This document shows, in pieces, positions 31,920-44,192 of a stretch of 64,000 nucleotides of DNA (position 1 is its first letter; each line of letters opens with the position of its first letter). A program made the translations under genes and the position numbers. This DNA comes from Ephemerocybe angulata (lineage: Eukaryota > Basidiomycota > Agaricomycetes > Agaricales > Psathyrellaceae): contig JAACJK010000224.1 of the NCBI GenBank assembly GCA_013368325.1, positions 62,001-126,000 on the forward strand, read 5' to 3'. The notes under the pieces were generated by a model. It saw only the letters and a program-made list of their open reading frames with translations, had not been told where the DNA came from and did not search any database.

Positions 31920-32596
31920 GGAGGAGAAGAGCAAGCGAGTCTCAACCCGCGCTGGGAGTTCAAATTATTGATGACGGCTCCCCGGCACTGGATCCCGATT
32001 CCCAGGACACGGTTGTGGGGTCAGTCCTCAACGTTCAACGTCAATGCACAAGTTTGACAGGGCATACTTATCTATTGCGAGGCTCACAGTGGTATATATA
32101 TGTAGAGACTTAAGGAGCGTAATTTACTAGCACAAGTCCGTTTGCTTATGCTAGAAGGTGGTACGCAGTACGTACAATTCATGAGGGCTTCGTAGAGGTC
32201 ATAATGTTATCGAAAACAACAATGGGGAAAGTGAAGGAGAAGATGCATCGAGGAGTGCCACAGAATGGACAGAAAGGACGAGATGCAGGGAGAAAATTGT
32301 TGACAACATGAATGCGTATATGACCAGGAGTTGAGAAACGACGAACATAGCGAGGGAAGCGGGTATGGGAGTAAAAGTAAAGAAACAACAGCCTAAAGGT
32401 ACATTTGTACACAACTTGAGAAGATTCGAGCAGAAACTTATATCTATAGGTGCAACCGTAGGGAGCGTGAAGAGAAAGAGAAACGATAGTGAGCATATAG
32501 AGTGCGCTGGGTAAACAGATTGCGAGAGAAACAGCCTTCATTCGGGAAGCAACTTGGGAACAGGGGAAGGATCGAGACGGGGTATTACAACAGATA
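31920..32596. other. Intergenic
   Basis: Upstream region of the CRN-like gene and 3' region of the large Zn2Cys6 gene. AT-rich; no supported coding frame. Confidence 0.5.
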
Positions 32597-35500
32597 TTAC
32601 CACTGGTCCGGATTCTGGGGAGGCCATGGTGGGTACGCCTGATGTTCCGACTGCATCTGAGACCCGTGGCCTTCCCAAGTTGAGGGCGCCGCTACGTTCG
32701 GCATCGTTGGGTTAGCAAACACCGGCTGCTGCTGCTGCTGTGGGAGGTGCGGCAGTGGGAGGTGCGGCATGTTGTAGGCAGAATGGTCTTCTGGCTTCAT
32801 ATACCCGACCGCCGTCGGTACGTACATGTATGTATCACCGGAGTACCCGGACGAGTCCGTCCGTTGGCGTACTGGCTGCGGGTAGTATTCCTGGGAGGGC
32901 ATCTGGGCAGGCGTAGGTGGTGTTGAGGGCTGCGTCCGAGGTCCGAACGCGGGGAAGGTGTGCTGCTGGGGGTAAGGCTCTCCTCCACCCAGGCCCTGAG
33001 TACCGATGCCAAAATCACTGAATGTCGCCGGTGCTGAAGCAACTTGATCCATTGGAAGGTTGTAACCTGAAGCGTATGAGAGATCCGTCGGATGGTAACC
33101 CGCATATGCATTGATTCTGGGATCGGCTGACGACTGGATCAAAGTAAATCAGTTGAGGTATTCCGATGTTGTACTCTGGACTTACGGGTCCAGGGAAGGT
33201 CAGTTGTCCTTCCATCATTGACATCCCCTCGTATCCAGATGAAGATGGTTCGGAAATAGGGTGCGGTGTTGGAGTTGGATGGACAGGTGAATGATGCGAA
33301 GGAGGATGGTAGGGAGCTGACGACCCGGCTTGGGCTCGAGCCTGAACGATCTGGAAAGACTTGGTCAGTGAGGGATAATAGTGAGAAAAACAGACAAAAC
33401 CTCATGAACGTCGACAGGATGGTGCTTTCCGTCGGGCTGGAGGGTTCGCGGGTGGGACGTAAGCAAGGGGGGTACTGGTGGGCTGACCTTCTTTGGCTTC
33501 GCTGGCTCGGTCGTCGTCCTCGCTCTTACATATATCCGTGGCTCTTTCTTGGATGACGGCGCAGGTTTTGGCGGGTTCGGAGTTGCTATCGTTTCGGAGG
33601 CCGGGGGATTGAGAATAGGGGACGTGGTAGAGCGCCGACGTTCGGGAGAGGTGCCCTCAAGCGATGGTAAAGGGTCGGCTGGGATTGCATCTGCAGCCAC
33701 TGCAACGACATCTCCGGCACCCACCTGCTCTCCGCTAGGTTCTCTCCGACTATCATTCTCCATTGAGCTTCGAGTCCGCTTCAATTTATGTTTCGAAGCG
33801 AAGTCGGAGTTCTTCGCTACCAGCATCTTTCTCAGAGACTCGATGACCTTCTCCTTCACCGGAACAGGCGAAAAGTCGGCTGGCATATCAGGTGGTACAC
33901 TGCTCCGAGACTTCATCGCGTAGCTAGATTCAAGCACGTCGAGTCCGATCGCGATGGACTGCATCGCTTCATTAATCCCTGGATTATTCCGCTTCATGCC
34001 TTTCTTATCGGCTTTGGAGGGGACAGAGGACCCGCCGAAACACTCACGGGCGCAAATTATGGTCGCGTCCAATATAAGCTGATCGAGTGGGTACATCGTC
34101 AGAAGGGATGGCTTGAAGCAGGATGCGACGATGGGGGACGAATTCGACGACGGCGATGTGTCGAGTAGCTGGTGTAGAACCCTTCCGATCCGGATGAGTG
34201 CTTTGGAGGCACCGAGTACACGTTCGAGCGCGGTGTCGACGGGCGTGGCGGGCTTACGGGAGGTGGTCGACGCGGGGGCAGACGAGAGTGGGCGGGAGAA
34301 GGGAGAGTAGATCTTGAAGATCAGGAGCTGAGCCATAAGTGCGAGTTCGCAGCTCAGGATGCGCGTTCGAACTTTTGCAGAGGCGATTTCTTGAGCAGTG
34401 CCAATAAGCTGAACGTCCTCTCCGTCCTCCTCTTCGACGGACAACCTCGATGATTTGGCCCTGGCGCTGCCGTTGTCATCTCGAGGCTTTCCCTTGCCCT
34501 TGCCCTTCGTGGTCTTCTTTTGGGGGGTTGCAGGGAGTTCGACAGGACCCTCAGCAGGAGCTCCGTCAGTGTCCGACCAGATACGGCCTCCCATTGCAAT
34601 GAGGTTCGCCGATGTGTTGCTCGCGCCATGCTTGAAAGCCCACCGGAGCTCTGACGACAGTGCGGCCTCAAGAGCAGGGAGCTCGCTCTCCAGGGCCATC
34701 GCATGGGCAATCAGATAACCACCCTCGGAGATTCTCTCTGTCACTCTGCGTATAAGTCCGGAGTATCTGTTATAGGATAAGTATCATGGCCATTGCTCGA
34801 CAATCGGTCGACTCACCGAGCACGCATGCCGAAGAACATCCGCTCGATTCGCAGCCGCTCTGATTCCATTTCCCGTTTTTCTTGTGCCCCCTTCTTCTTC
34901 GCGCTCTTGCCTTGTTCAAGTACGACATCTGAGCTCTCATCTCCAAGACCCTGCACCCAGGATTCGTAGTTGGGTGCGAGTGTCGGGAGGGCAGTGGTGA
35001 AGCATGATGGGGGCATAACAGGCTCGACGTGGAACATGTCAGCGATGATCCTATATTCGTTTCGAAGTATGAGCAACGCGAGACCCAGATAGAGGGGAAG
35101 GGTGCGCACCAGTCGTAGTAGATAACCTCCCAGAAGAGACGCCGCCTCATCTCCTCACCCTCCTCCAGGTTGATAGATTCAGCGAGCGCTTCAGGAACGA
35201 CTGAGTCTGAAATTGGGGGAGGAGCCGGGGAGAACAGGCCTTCTTGGTACCTCCATACGCGAAGTTGGGCTACAATTTGCCCAATCTGCACAAAATGTTG
35301 TCAAACTTGGATCACAGGACGATGCCAAGTTCACATACCAGTCGAATTAACTCCGATTTGAAAGGATGCTGAGGGGCCGTACATGGAGGGGCTACAGGGC
35401 TCGCCGTTACTTGGCTGCTGCCACTCACCAAAAGGTAGAGAACACCAAGAAGTGAGGCGCGAAGATAATCAGCATGGGCCTCCTTTACGACCGTTTTGTA

Positions 35501-37584
35501 TTTGACCGAGGAAGTATCCGCCGACGACGGTAACGCCTCGCCGTTTTCGACCCAGACCTTCAAAGCCTGTTGGGATAAGCCATAAAGGTACGAAGGGGAG
35601 GCTTTGTTTTTCGGGTGAACCGGCTTGTTCCTTCTGATCTGGGTAGCCAATGCACCGATTGCCATTGTAGCAGCCATCACAGCAAAGAACGGCAAAGTCT
35701 CGTCGACTGACGAAGCAGAAGTCGACGAGGAGGACTCGGAGGGTGCCTGAGCCCTTGGAGCCCGACCGGATGATGGATAGCCCTTCGTGCTGGTGGGGGA
35801 GATTGGTCGTGTATTCGGTAGCTGGGCGTTCTGTCTAGCCTTTGCAGCTGATATCAAGCGGTTCCCGGGCGGTTCTGCGCCCAGCTCCTTGGTGGGCTTG
35901 ACCTTTGTGGACGGTTGAGGGGCGATGCTTCGCGAGCTGGTCGGAGATTTCGAAGAACCACCTGTCATTTCTGTGCCAGGCTTTGGTCGGCTGTCCACGT
36001 TGGAGGGTGCGGGAGATGTTGAAACATGCGTCCCAGTCGACTGTAGCGAAAAGACTCGATTGGCGCGCTTGATGAGCGCATTAAAGACGAGGGGCTTGGA
36101 AGCGTGATGCAGCTTCGTCTTCAATGCATCGGGATAGGCGCTCGAACGGGAGGGGAAACCGAGTTCCACTGGAGAAAGGACCGTAACATCCTTCGCGTCG
36201 TTCATAAGCTGGTTGCAGACCGTAGATGTCGGTAGTGATTCAGCCAAGCCCTGCGTCAGCGCTGGCTTCAGCGAAGATGGTCGGAAGGGGGCAGGGTCCG
36301 CAGTCTCTGGTCCCGACGGCCCATACGCGTGTAGATCCCCTGGGTTGGATTCATAAAAGAGAGTCTTTGACCGGGGTTGCGCCTGGGGCTCGGGGAAGTA
36401 GATAGACTCGGATGGGAGGTATGGCGTTGCGCTTTGCAGCAAGGTTGTCGAAGTGTTCAAGACAGCGTTAGAACCCGCTCTTGGCGCACTCCCAGAAGCA
36501 CCCGCGTTCCCTTCATCTGGGACAGAGGCCATAGAGACGTCTATCAAAGGAGGCAGCTCCGTCATATGCATGGCCACATCGCCGTCCCCTTGATCGCAGC
36601 CCGACTCCTCCTTGACTTTTACCTCCTCCACTCTGCAGTCGTCGGGACCACAATGTGAGCATTGAAGGTCCTGCGTCGCCACTCCACCATCGGCAAGAAC
36701 TGAGTGAAGAAATCCGTGGCCCGCATCGTTCAGGCCGGAGAGGAATTGCTTTTGAGGAGCAGGTGGGCTCGATGCGCCTTGGGGAAGGGGTTGGCTGGGC
36801 ACCATATGCCCAAGTTGCAGCATTACAGGGTCATACCGAACTCCCCCTGCCTCGTCGTAGGCAGCCGCCTTTTCTTCGATCAACTGAGCTGAAGGTTGGA
36901 ACGACGGGACGAAGATAGCAGGGATACCTCTGGACGCTAGCCCTTGCTGGACCTCCAGGTCCATCACGCGATTGTTGAGTGAGTGAACATCCCTGAGAGC
37001 ATTAAGCATTAAGCACCCTGTACAGAAATCTGAGCAGGCGATGACCTACACTTTCTCCGCCCCAGCTGCAGAGTACACACATCTATCTTCCGAACCGCGC
37101 TTGACACAACCCTGACAAGGCGTTTTGCGATCACATTTAGTCTTCTGCCGCTTGCACTAGCATACAGGCGTAAATATGCAATCGTTACTTTAACATGTAA
37201 CCTGCTCACCTCCGCGCAGACAACCGTCGGCCTTGTTCGTCTAGTGCCAAGTGTTAGTTGGTGGTTAAGAAGAAAGGAAGAAATTAGGCGCGCGCGGAAG
37301 CAAATCGGAACTCGCAATAGCGAGGGAAGCAAAATATGACGGCGCCCGCCTTCTGCCGCCACCACAATAGGTGTATAAAGCTCCTCTGACTTCGAAGGAT
37401 CGTTTAAGGGGGCATAACGGGGTACTCACTGAGTGCCTCCTTCCTTGCCCTTGCCATTCCCTGCTCCGGAACCCTCCCCACTCCCTGTCGTGTCTGGTGC
37501 ATTTTCAGGGCCCGTTCCTGGCTCTGTCAAGTGCTCTGCGCCGCCTTCATCCGACTCGGCTGAAGCAGCACGCATCGGGTCCAT
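32597..37584 (-). CDS. Large Zn2Cys6 transcription factor, 1425 residues
   Basis: Ten exons (37430-37584, 37210-37240, 37050-37156, 35429-36992, 35339-35368, 35110-35285, 34817-35050, 33488-34766, 33186-33350, 32597-33133) stay in frame throughout. The zinc cluster (residues 60-88) is split by an intron after CAE and continues CKRQKTKCDRKTPCQGCVKR with canonical spacing. A short helix (VHSLNNRVMDLEVQQ) follows. The middle has a long Ser/Pro-rich region and then a fungal_trans-like middle homology region: YLRASLLGVLYLL, EGEEMRRRLFWEVIYYDW and FHVEPVMPPSCFTTALPTL. The C-terminal 230 residues are Pro/Gln/Tyr-rich with a short poly-Gln run, like an activation domain. DNA targets cannot be read. 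The stretch of 33-34 kb has long antisense frames that are not genes. Confidence 0.88.
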
Positions 37585-39843
37585 CCCGTTGGTCGTAACG
37601 GTGCTCGAAGGCTCAGATAGTCGCTCGGAAGTGCGTTGATATGGCGTCCAGTGCGCCTGCGCTCAAAAGTCGCGTTTTTCGGGAAATGTTCAGAACTTGG
37701 CTGGCGAAGGGCGTGAAGTGAAGGGCCAGCAAGCTTAAGGGCGCGTCTGAGGCTAAGTCGACGAATAACCTTCTGAATGAAACGTCTTGATCCTCGTCCC
37801 GGGACGAGTCTGGCGACTGTGCAGCTTCGTGAGGGGGCCTTACGCGGGAGTCCGCAGGCAACAGGGTGGGGAGAGAAAGAAAAGGGCGGCAGGGTTCAGG
37901 AACAGGGGATATAAACCGAGCAGCGATTCAGGGTACGTCTAGTATTCAATTCCAAATGGGTTGGGGCAGATCTCGGGTGCTGTTGCTGGGCTTTAGGCAC
38001 AAGCATTCCACCAAAAAGATTTGAGCACGAAATGTGCTGAATTCGGTTTAGAGCGGAATCTACTTTTAAAGGCCTCGTCTACGTCCAGATCCCTCACAGA
38101 TGAGCCACAGTTGCAGCAACATCATGCCCGGTACTTTGCGACATGCGCAGGCATCCCTATACACACTTCATCCCCGGACCCCATCCCATGCTTCCCTCAG
38201 TTCTTCCTAAATTGACGCGTGACGTCGACGAGGTTTTCTGCAGATTTGCTCCCGTGCCAAGCCGAACGGAACCAAATTTTGTGCGAAAACATACCTAAAC
38301 ATATCCATATAGATTTCGATTTGGCTTGAAACAATCACCTCTGACAGGCGAAACGTAACAGGTCACCAGGCCACTCCCACCAGTTTGCGCTGGCATTCGC
38401 AATGTCATGGAGATGATTTAGGTGCGCAGGAACTGTCACTGGTCAGGGAGGCCCGCAATCCAACGTGTTCCGAGGTGACGGAGATTCAGAGTGTCAATTG
38501 AGTGTTATCTCAAAGCCAGTAGAGTTTCTGGTCGCCCCAGAGAACTCGAGTCGACGGCTCGAGGACTGTGGAGTGTCCGCGAAATCTCCAGCCCTGACCT
38601 AGCCCCTGATTTTTTTGTGCAAAGGTGATGACCTCGCTGCGGGAGTGCCGAGGGGCTGCGAATGCTCTTTGGTGGTGCCCGGAGCCGCGACACCGGCTTA
38701 ATAAAATCGCTGTCTGATAAACGTGTCCCATGGTGACAGTTTGGAATTTCAAGAAAAGCACCGTCGAGAAGTTCAGAAGGGCCAATAAGGGTATGGTCGG
38801 GTCCTTAGTATGGCGCCGCACCATTTGCAAGGATATGAACCATTGAAATTTGAAGGACGCTGAATGAACAATCCCAAGAGGTAAAAGATGTGCGGGGGCT
38901 CCCATCTCCCGATTGTCGGAAGGTTGGTCGGGGAGGGATCTGGAGGGACCCATCATTTCCTCAAGGATCGACTAAAATATAGGGAGCAATAAGTAAAGTG
39001 AGGCGTCAGCAGCTTCGTACAGGAAATTGGAACTAGCATTGCAAAATTTTTATAGGGTGCATGGGGTGGTCAATGACAGCGAGTCCTTTAAAGCTTGGAA
39101 GTTGGTCCTGGATGATTTGGAAGGTCGTACAACGGCGAAGCGGTTCGAGAGACCCGGAAAGCGAATTGCGGCATGAAAAAAAGTTGAGCCAACCCCAGTA
39201 ACTTCCTCACATTCAATACTATACATCCCCAAACCCGATTGACATTGGTCCAAGGATATCAATGTGAGAACTACAGGCTTACCTTCTCCAAGCGTTTAAC
39301 AAGGCATGAAGTGGCGTACAGAGCACGGTTTATTCATTTTTCCCCGTGAGAGTAGCATAACCCAGCCCGCAGGAGCCCCGGGTAGGTCCCCAGGACGAAA
39401 CACTAACAGCAAAGATGACCCTCTCTAGTATGAATCATTAGTAGTATAACGAATGAAGCTGGCTTGAAACTAGAACTTACAGGTTATCCACGGCGCAATG
39501 CTCGGTCAGGTTATCATTAACGCCACCGTGCACAGAACAAGGAGGAAGGGACTCAAATACACCACTGTCACGGCATGCGGCGGGACTCTGCCATTCCATG
39601 AGAAAAAGGCAGAAAAGCGCGCAATACAAATATTGGACGCGCCGGTCCGAGTGTCCGATGCTTCTCACCCGATGTGGGCGATGCGGGCGCCAAGCTGGCG
39701 CCAATGGATATCTTTACAGCGCTCAACTGGGCAAGAGCACTCACTGGCAACTTCATCCTCTCCTCGTCAAACCAAGTTCAAGACTTCTTGAACCCTGCAG
39801 ATTAATTAGAATAGAATTGCCGAGTGACATGCTTTCTTACACA
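37585..39843. other. Intergenic with a possible gene remnant
   Basis: Promoter of the large regulator, then DNA without a supportable gene. A plus-strand stretch at about 39680-39805 reads like the end of a protein (KLAPMDIFTALNWARAL, then QVQDFLNPAD and stop) but has no credible upstream exons; it may be a 3' exon of a broken gene. It ends 39 bases before the MITE-like element. Confidence 0.4.
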
Positions 39844-40114
39844 ATACTGTACAGGCCTGTAGGGAGGCAACGGCCTAAGGTGCGTTACGCAAAGGTAGGG
39901 TGCCGGATTAGGCAACGGAGGCTGCGTTATGCCCAAAAGTTGCCTAATTTGGGCCCCGCAGGGCGCGGAAATGGGAAAAATATTCGATTTTCACCCATTT
40001 TCCGGCTTAATATGGACAGAATCGGGCGCGTTATGCGTTACGGGCCTCCAAATAGGCAACGCAAAAGTGGCGCGTTACGCGTTACGGTTGCCTCCCTACA
40101 GGCCTGTACAGTAT
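39844..40114. mobile_element. MITE-like non-autonomous element, 271 bp
   Basis: Two perfect 28-base terminal inverted repeats (39844-39871 and 40087-40114) flank a non-coding core. The outer bases are ATACTGTACAGGCCTGTAGG, containing the 10-base palindrome ACAGGCCTGT. If the element proper begins at CTGTACAG, a TA dinucleotide flanks it on both sides, as for Tc1/mariner-type insertion. The core has repeated GCGTTACG or GCGTTATG words near both ends and a second smaller inverted pair (TTAGGCAAC and GTTGCCTAA). It has no transposase frame, so it would depend on an enzyme encoded elsewhere. Confidence 0.85.
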
Positions 40115-40757
40115 GACGAAAGGTCTGGACCACGAGCCAAACAGGCGTTCCATGTAAGTCCTTTCGAGAGAGATTGACAATTCGAATGAACCAGGGAAGC
40201 TGGGCGCGCAGCGAGAAATACACGGAACAGCGCAGGAAAGGTTGAGTTGATGACTGCAGTGTGATCCAATATACGTACCGTAACTTAACCGCGGCAAACC
40301 CATGTTTCCAGGAAAGATGAGGGGGCCTCGAAATTGGAGGTCTGGAGCAAGCCAACACGGGGCCACCAGCGCTTCTCTGAAGGTATGGATCAGTAGAGAC
40401 ATAGTGGGGTTCATTAACGGGAAGACCCTTCCGGCTTTAGAAGGAGGTCGGTTTGTTGCCGCAGTAGATGTTCCGGGATGGTCCTCCCAAAAAGGCGCGG
40501 AAAATGCCTTCACGGAGTTACAGAAGGAAAAGATCAAGTGACGGGGATGTTCGAGTCAATGAAAACCAATAGTAGTGTGTGCCAGACCTGGAATAAAGGG
40601 GGGATGGATACGAAGTTCATATGGATTAAATAAAAGCAAGGGCTTGACTCAATCAGAGCAAGTATAAATGAGGTGTATGAATAAGGGTAAACGGTGAAGG
40701 CTGCGTTGGTATAGCACGTAGCATGGCGTCACTATGAAAAATGTTGCATGCTGCGCT
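40115..40757. other. Intergenic; short unassigned frame
   Basis: Downstream of MTG2. A plus-strand frame (40302-40541) ends with a sensible-looking stretch, INGKTLPALEGGRFVAAVD, but no family or matching exons were found. It may be a remnant of the same broken locus as the stretch before the MITE-like element. Confidence 0.35.
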
Positions 40758-42600
40758 TCATGGGGCCTGTCGCGCCTCAACAACGTATTCTTGCATGAGG
40801 GAGACAACCTTGTCAAGATTTTGACTGAATTTCGCGGAAGTTGGGACAACAGTAAGCTTTCGTCCTTCCGGCAGTGGCATTTCGCGATCCACGAATTCTT
40901 CGAGCTGGCGCAACTTGTTCCGTGCCTCCTGAACGGCTTCTGGCGAACCTACACCAGCGAGCAAATCCGCCTTGTTCGCGATGACCAGGCGGGCCCGGCT
41001 GCTCATCCCAGGTTGATATTTCTCGAGTTCTTCGCGCAAAACTTGCAGCTCTTCCCAAGGGTTTGGCGCAGAGAGATCGACGACATAGACGAGTGCGGGG
41101 GATCGCTCCAAGGATCTCAAGAACGAATGTCCGAGACCGCGATCTTCCGAGGCTTCAGAGATCAGTCCAGGATTGTCGGCAATAGTGAACCGGAATGCTT
41201 CGTAGACGTCGAAGTGGTGCCCTTTGCCCATTTTTACCAGATACTCATCCTCCGTTGCCTGCTCGTTTCGAGTCAATGCGTAGGCGTACTCTCCATCCTG
41301 CATCCGCTTGGCCTCCTCCTGTTCTTCAACCCATGTCTCATCGTGGACCTCCTGTCCCGAGATGCTGCCCTCCCAGGTACCATCTTCCGCCACACGAACA
41401 ATACCAACCACAGGGTTCAACGTGGTGAAGGCATATCCAGCCACCTCCGTCTTTGCTCGACCACCAGTGAGGGCCCGAAGTAGAGTACTCTTCCCTGCAT
41501 TCGGCATCCCCACAAGGCCGATATCTGCGAGCAGTTTGAGCTCCAGCTCCAATGTGATCCGTTCACCGTCCTGCCCGCGGGTAGCGAATTTGGGCGACCG
41601 GTTTTCCGTGGTGAGGAAGTGTGTGTTCCCTACGCCACCAGCACCACCAGCAGCAACCAACTGGCCAAGTGGCTCCTTCTGCTTGATACCCAGCGGTGCA
41701 TCCACATGGCGCTCGATGATTTCCTCTTTGTCAAGATCCAATCGTATGGGCTGCTGTAGGGCACGTCTTCTGCGTAGAACTCGCCTTTCTCGTTCTAGCT
41801 TGTATTGTGTCGCTTCCGCATTCAAGAATGATTCCCTGTCCATATTCGAATCGGCCGCCCCAGGATAATGCAACCACCGTTTATCCCTCATCTTGAGCTT
41901 CCTGTCCTCATCGTCCAGTCCCTCCAAGGACTCTTCTTCGGCCGCCCACTCGTCTTTGGTACGCCGCGGGTCATCGAGAGGTAGCTCCCTTACAATGGTT
42001 CCAAGCGGCACCCGGAGAACGTACGGCGCGGCGTTTTTTCCATTCTGCCATGTCCCTTGGCCGTGCTTGCCACTGTCGCCTACAATCTTCTTCGGGATAC
42101 TCGAGAGTGTTGTTAAATGGGGCGTTGGTAGGATGTGTATGTCGGCACCACGTCCTCCGTTCCCTCCTGAAGGTGGCCCGAAGGGCACGAACTTTTCACG
42201 ATGGAAGGCTGCGCAGCCGTCTCCTCCTTTCCCTGAAAACACACGGGATATAAGCGCCGCATTCGCTGATACCCACTGTAGCAGACTCACCGCCTCGGAC
42301 ATTAATGATGACGTGGTCAAGAAAAGATTGTCCCTGCAAACCAAATTCGATATCAGGGACTACGCGAATGAGATATGTTGAGTAACATACGCCCTGCTTC
42401 CGTTTCCACTCGGATTTCCGTTGCCGTTTTGCAGCCTCGTCTATCGTACTCTTCGCTGCACCTTCTGACTGGAGCACAACTGAGGTCGTCGAAAAGGCCT
42501 TGGAGTTCAGCTGGCACCGGAATGCGCTCGCCAGCAGCCTTCGAAAACATGGCCTGCCAGCAATCTCCATCGTGTGTTTCACTGGGCCACTACGTAGCAT
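40758..42600 (-). CDS. mtg2: MTG2, mitochondrial Obg-family GTPase
   Basis: GTPase needed for mitochondrial large-subunit ribosome assembly. Three exons (42391-42600, 42291-42333, 40758-42232) give 575 residues. The N-terminus is Arg/Ser-rich with FRRLLASAFRCQL, like a mitochondrial presequence; the ATG at 42570 is an alternative start. The Obg fold follows (FLDHVIINVRGGKGGDGCAA, FVPFGPPSGGNGGRGADI, AGGAGGVGNTHFLT), then the G domain with GLVGMPNAGKSTLLRALT, FTTLNPVVG, ADNPGLI and NKAD. An insert of about 80 charged residues splits the Obg domain, and another about 40-residue insert follows the G2 region; both are common in fungal forms. Confidence 0.94.
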
Positions 42601-42905
42601 TCTTCGGAGGGTATGTTCCAGATACCGCTAGGTGAGAGCCAGGAGAGCGAGCTCTAGATGACAAGGGAGGGGACAACGAAGACTTCACACAGGCTCCAGA
42701 ATGACCGACGCGACAAGTTTTGATGATACAAATTGAGGCCGACGCGAACTAGATAAGATAAGATAACGTTAAAAGAGTCCATGCCACGACAACTGGCTCT
42801 CCGAAGGTCTAAAATACAGTCTATTTTACAGGATGCCATACAATAAAGTCTTCGTTTCTGCAGTTCCAGACCAAGGGGCAGGATACATAAACGGAAATCG
42901 TGCCT
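42601..42905. other. Intergenic
   Basis: Upstream of MTG2 and downstream of the bHLH gene on the same strand. Nothing recognised. Confidence 0.5.
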
Positions 42906-44192
42906 TCAAGGCTTCCAAAGGTGTGTAAGTCCAAGCAGTGTTGCGGGAGTCTGAGCTTGGGACCCATTATATGGTGGATGAGAGTCTAAACTTGAGCTGC
43001 TACGGTGACCAGGCGATGATGGCCTCTCAGGAGAATCTGGGGCCCTGGTGGTCAAGTCGCCATCCATTCGGAGCTTTGGGGGAGATGTGACACCGGATGC
43101 CGTTGACGACGATGGATAAACATGGCGGAAGGACGGAGATGTCGACATCTGAATGAGTAGAGTTGCCACATTTTCGTCTTCAGGGGTTCTGTTTGGGCCA
43201 GAAGATGAGCTCGAAGAGGACGCTGAGGAGCTCAGGGCAGCTAGGCTCAGAGTTGGTGGGAGGTGAGAGGAACGCGTCGGTTCAAAATGGGTGGAGGAAG
43301 GGGGAGAAGGGAGGTATGATGACGTTCCAGGAGGTGATTGTTGGGTTTGCTTGGATCCCGAAGGCCGTAGCCTCGGGTCCACGACCGTGTCTGGAAGCCA
43401 GGAGGAAATAGAAGGGAGGGGCCCTTCCAAATTAGGCCGAAAGACAGGCGGTGGTCGAGAGGAGAAGGTCGCCACATTGGTAGGGCTCAAGGGCCCCTGA
43501 GTACGTGAGTAGTGGTCGGTGCGGGGACGATTTGACTGCGGTAGGGGCTCGACGTCCTCGATGTTGCTGCGTTGACGTTTTCGCGACGGCGAGACTTCGG
43601 AAGGGGGGCCGCTGGCAACCTGCGGCTGACCTCCCGCTACTACTTGCGCCTCTAGCTCCGCGACTCTACTGATCAGGTCCTTCATGTAGGCTACCGTCCG
43701 GATGAGGATCTCCAGCTTGAACTCCTTCTCCTTCTCCGGCTTCTTCCCAGCTTTCTTCTGTTTGCTGGATGAAGACTGATAGTCTTCGACATCGTCGTCA
43801 GCGTCGGACTCGATGGGCTGGAGGGCGGGGGATTTGTTTTGTCCGTACTCAAGGGGCACAAGCTCCCTCAAGGTTGCGAGGGCGTCATTGATCTTCGTTC
43901 GACGTGCCTTTTCGATGATCGAGTGGTTTAGGCGACGCTGCGCCTCTCGCGCAGCACGGGACAAAGGCCCCGGCTTTCTGCCACGTTTCGCGGGGGCTGG
44001 AGCTGGGGACGTGAGGTCGAGGGTGTCCTCCGACAGGATATCTTGCTTGCCAGCAGCCCTCCGAGGTTGAATGGGGACGGGCTTGGCGCCATCCGGGAGC
44101 GCCGCAGACACGGAAGTGACGGGCAACGGCCGTTTGGCCCTACGAGAGGGATTACAGCTGGCCGCATACACTTCAACCGTTGGCTCAACCAT
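42906..44192 (-). CDS. bHLH transcription factor
   Basis: Single-exon gene, 428 residues from the ATG at 44192; only a GTG lies above it in frame. An N-terminal basic stretch and an AT-hook-like KRGRKPG precede the bHLH domain: RRLNHSIIEKARRTKINDAL in the basic region and helix 1, then ATLRELVPL. After an acidic, Lys-rich loop of about 45 residues comes helix 2, EFKLEILIRTVAYMKDLISR. The His, Glu and Arg residues fit E-box binding. The long loop is typical of fungal bHLH proteins. The C-terminal half is Ser/Pro-rich and likely disordered. It is not clearly INO4, PHO4 or a SREBP (no Tyr in the basic region, no membrane segments). Confidence 0.87.
   Translation of the reverse strand: MVEPTVEVYAASCNPSRRAKRPLPVTSVSAALPDGAKPVPIQPRRAAGKQDILSEDTLDLTSPAPAPAKRGRKPGPLSRAAREAQRRLNHSIIEKARRTKINDALATLRELVPLEYGQNKSPALQPIESDADDDVEDYQSSSSKQKKAGKKPEKEKEFKLEILIRTVAYMKDLISRVAELEAQVVAGGQPQVASGPPSEVSPSRKRQRSNIEDVEPLPQSNRPRTDHYSRTQGPLSPTNVATFSSRPPPVFRPNLEGPLPSISSWLPDTVVDPRLRPSGSKQTQQSPPGTSSYLPSPPSSTHFEPTRSSHLPPTLSLAALSSSASSSSSSSGPNRTPEDENVATLLIQMSTSPSFRHVYPSSSTASGVTSPPKLRMDGDLTTRAPDSPERPSSPGHRSSSSLDSHPPYNGSQAQTPATLLGLTHLWKP

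Noticed and set aside
33549..34310. Long plus-strand frames inside the large Zn2Cys6 gene
   Set aside because: Antisense shadows produced by the biased third positions of the minus-strand exons.
40082..40537. Minus-strand frame crossing the edge of the MITE-like element
   Set aside because: It runs through the terminal inverted repeat and has no protein-like features.
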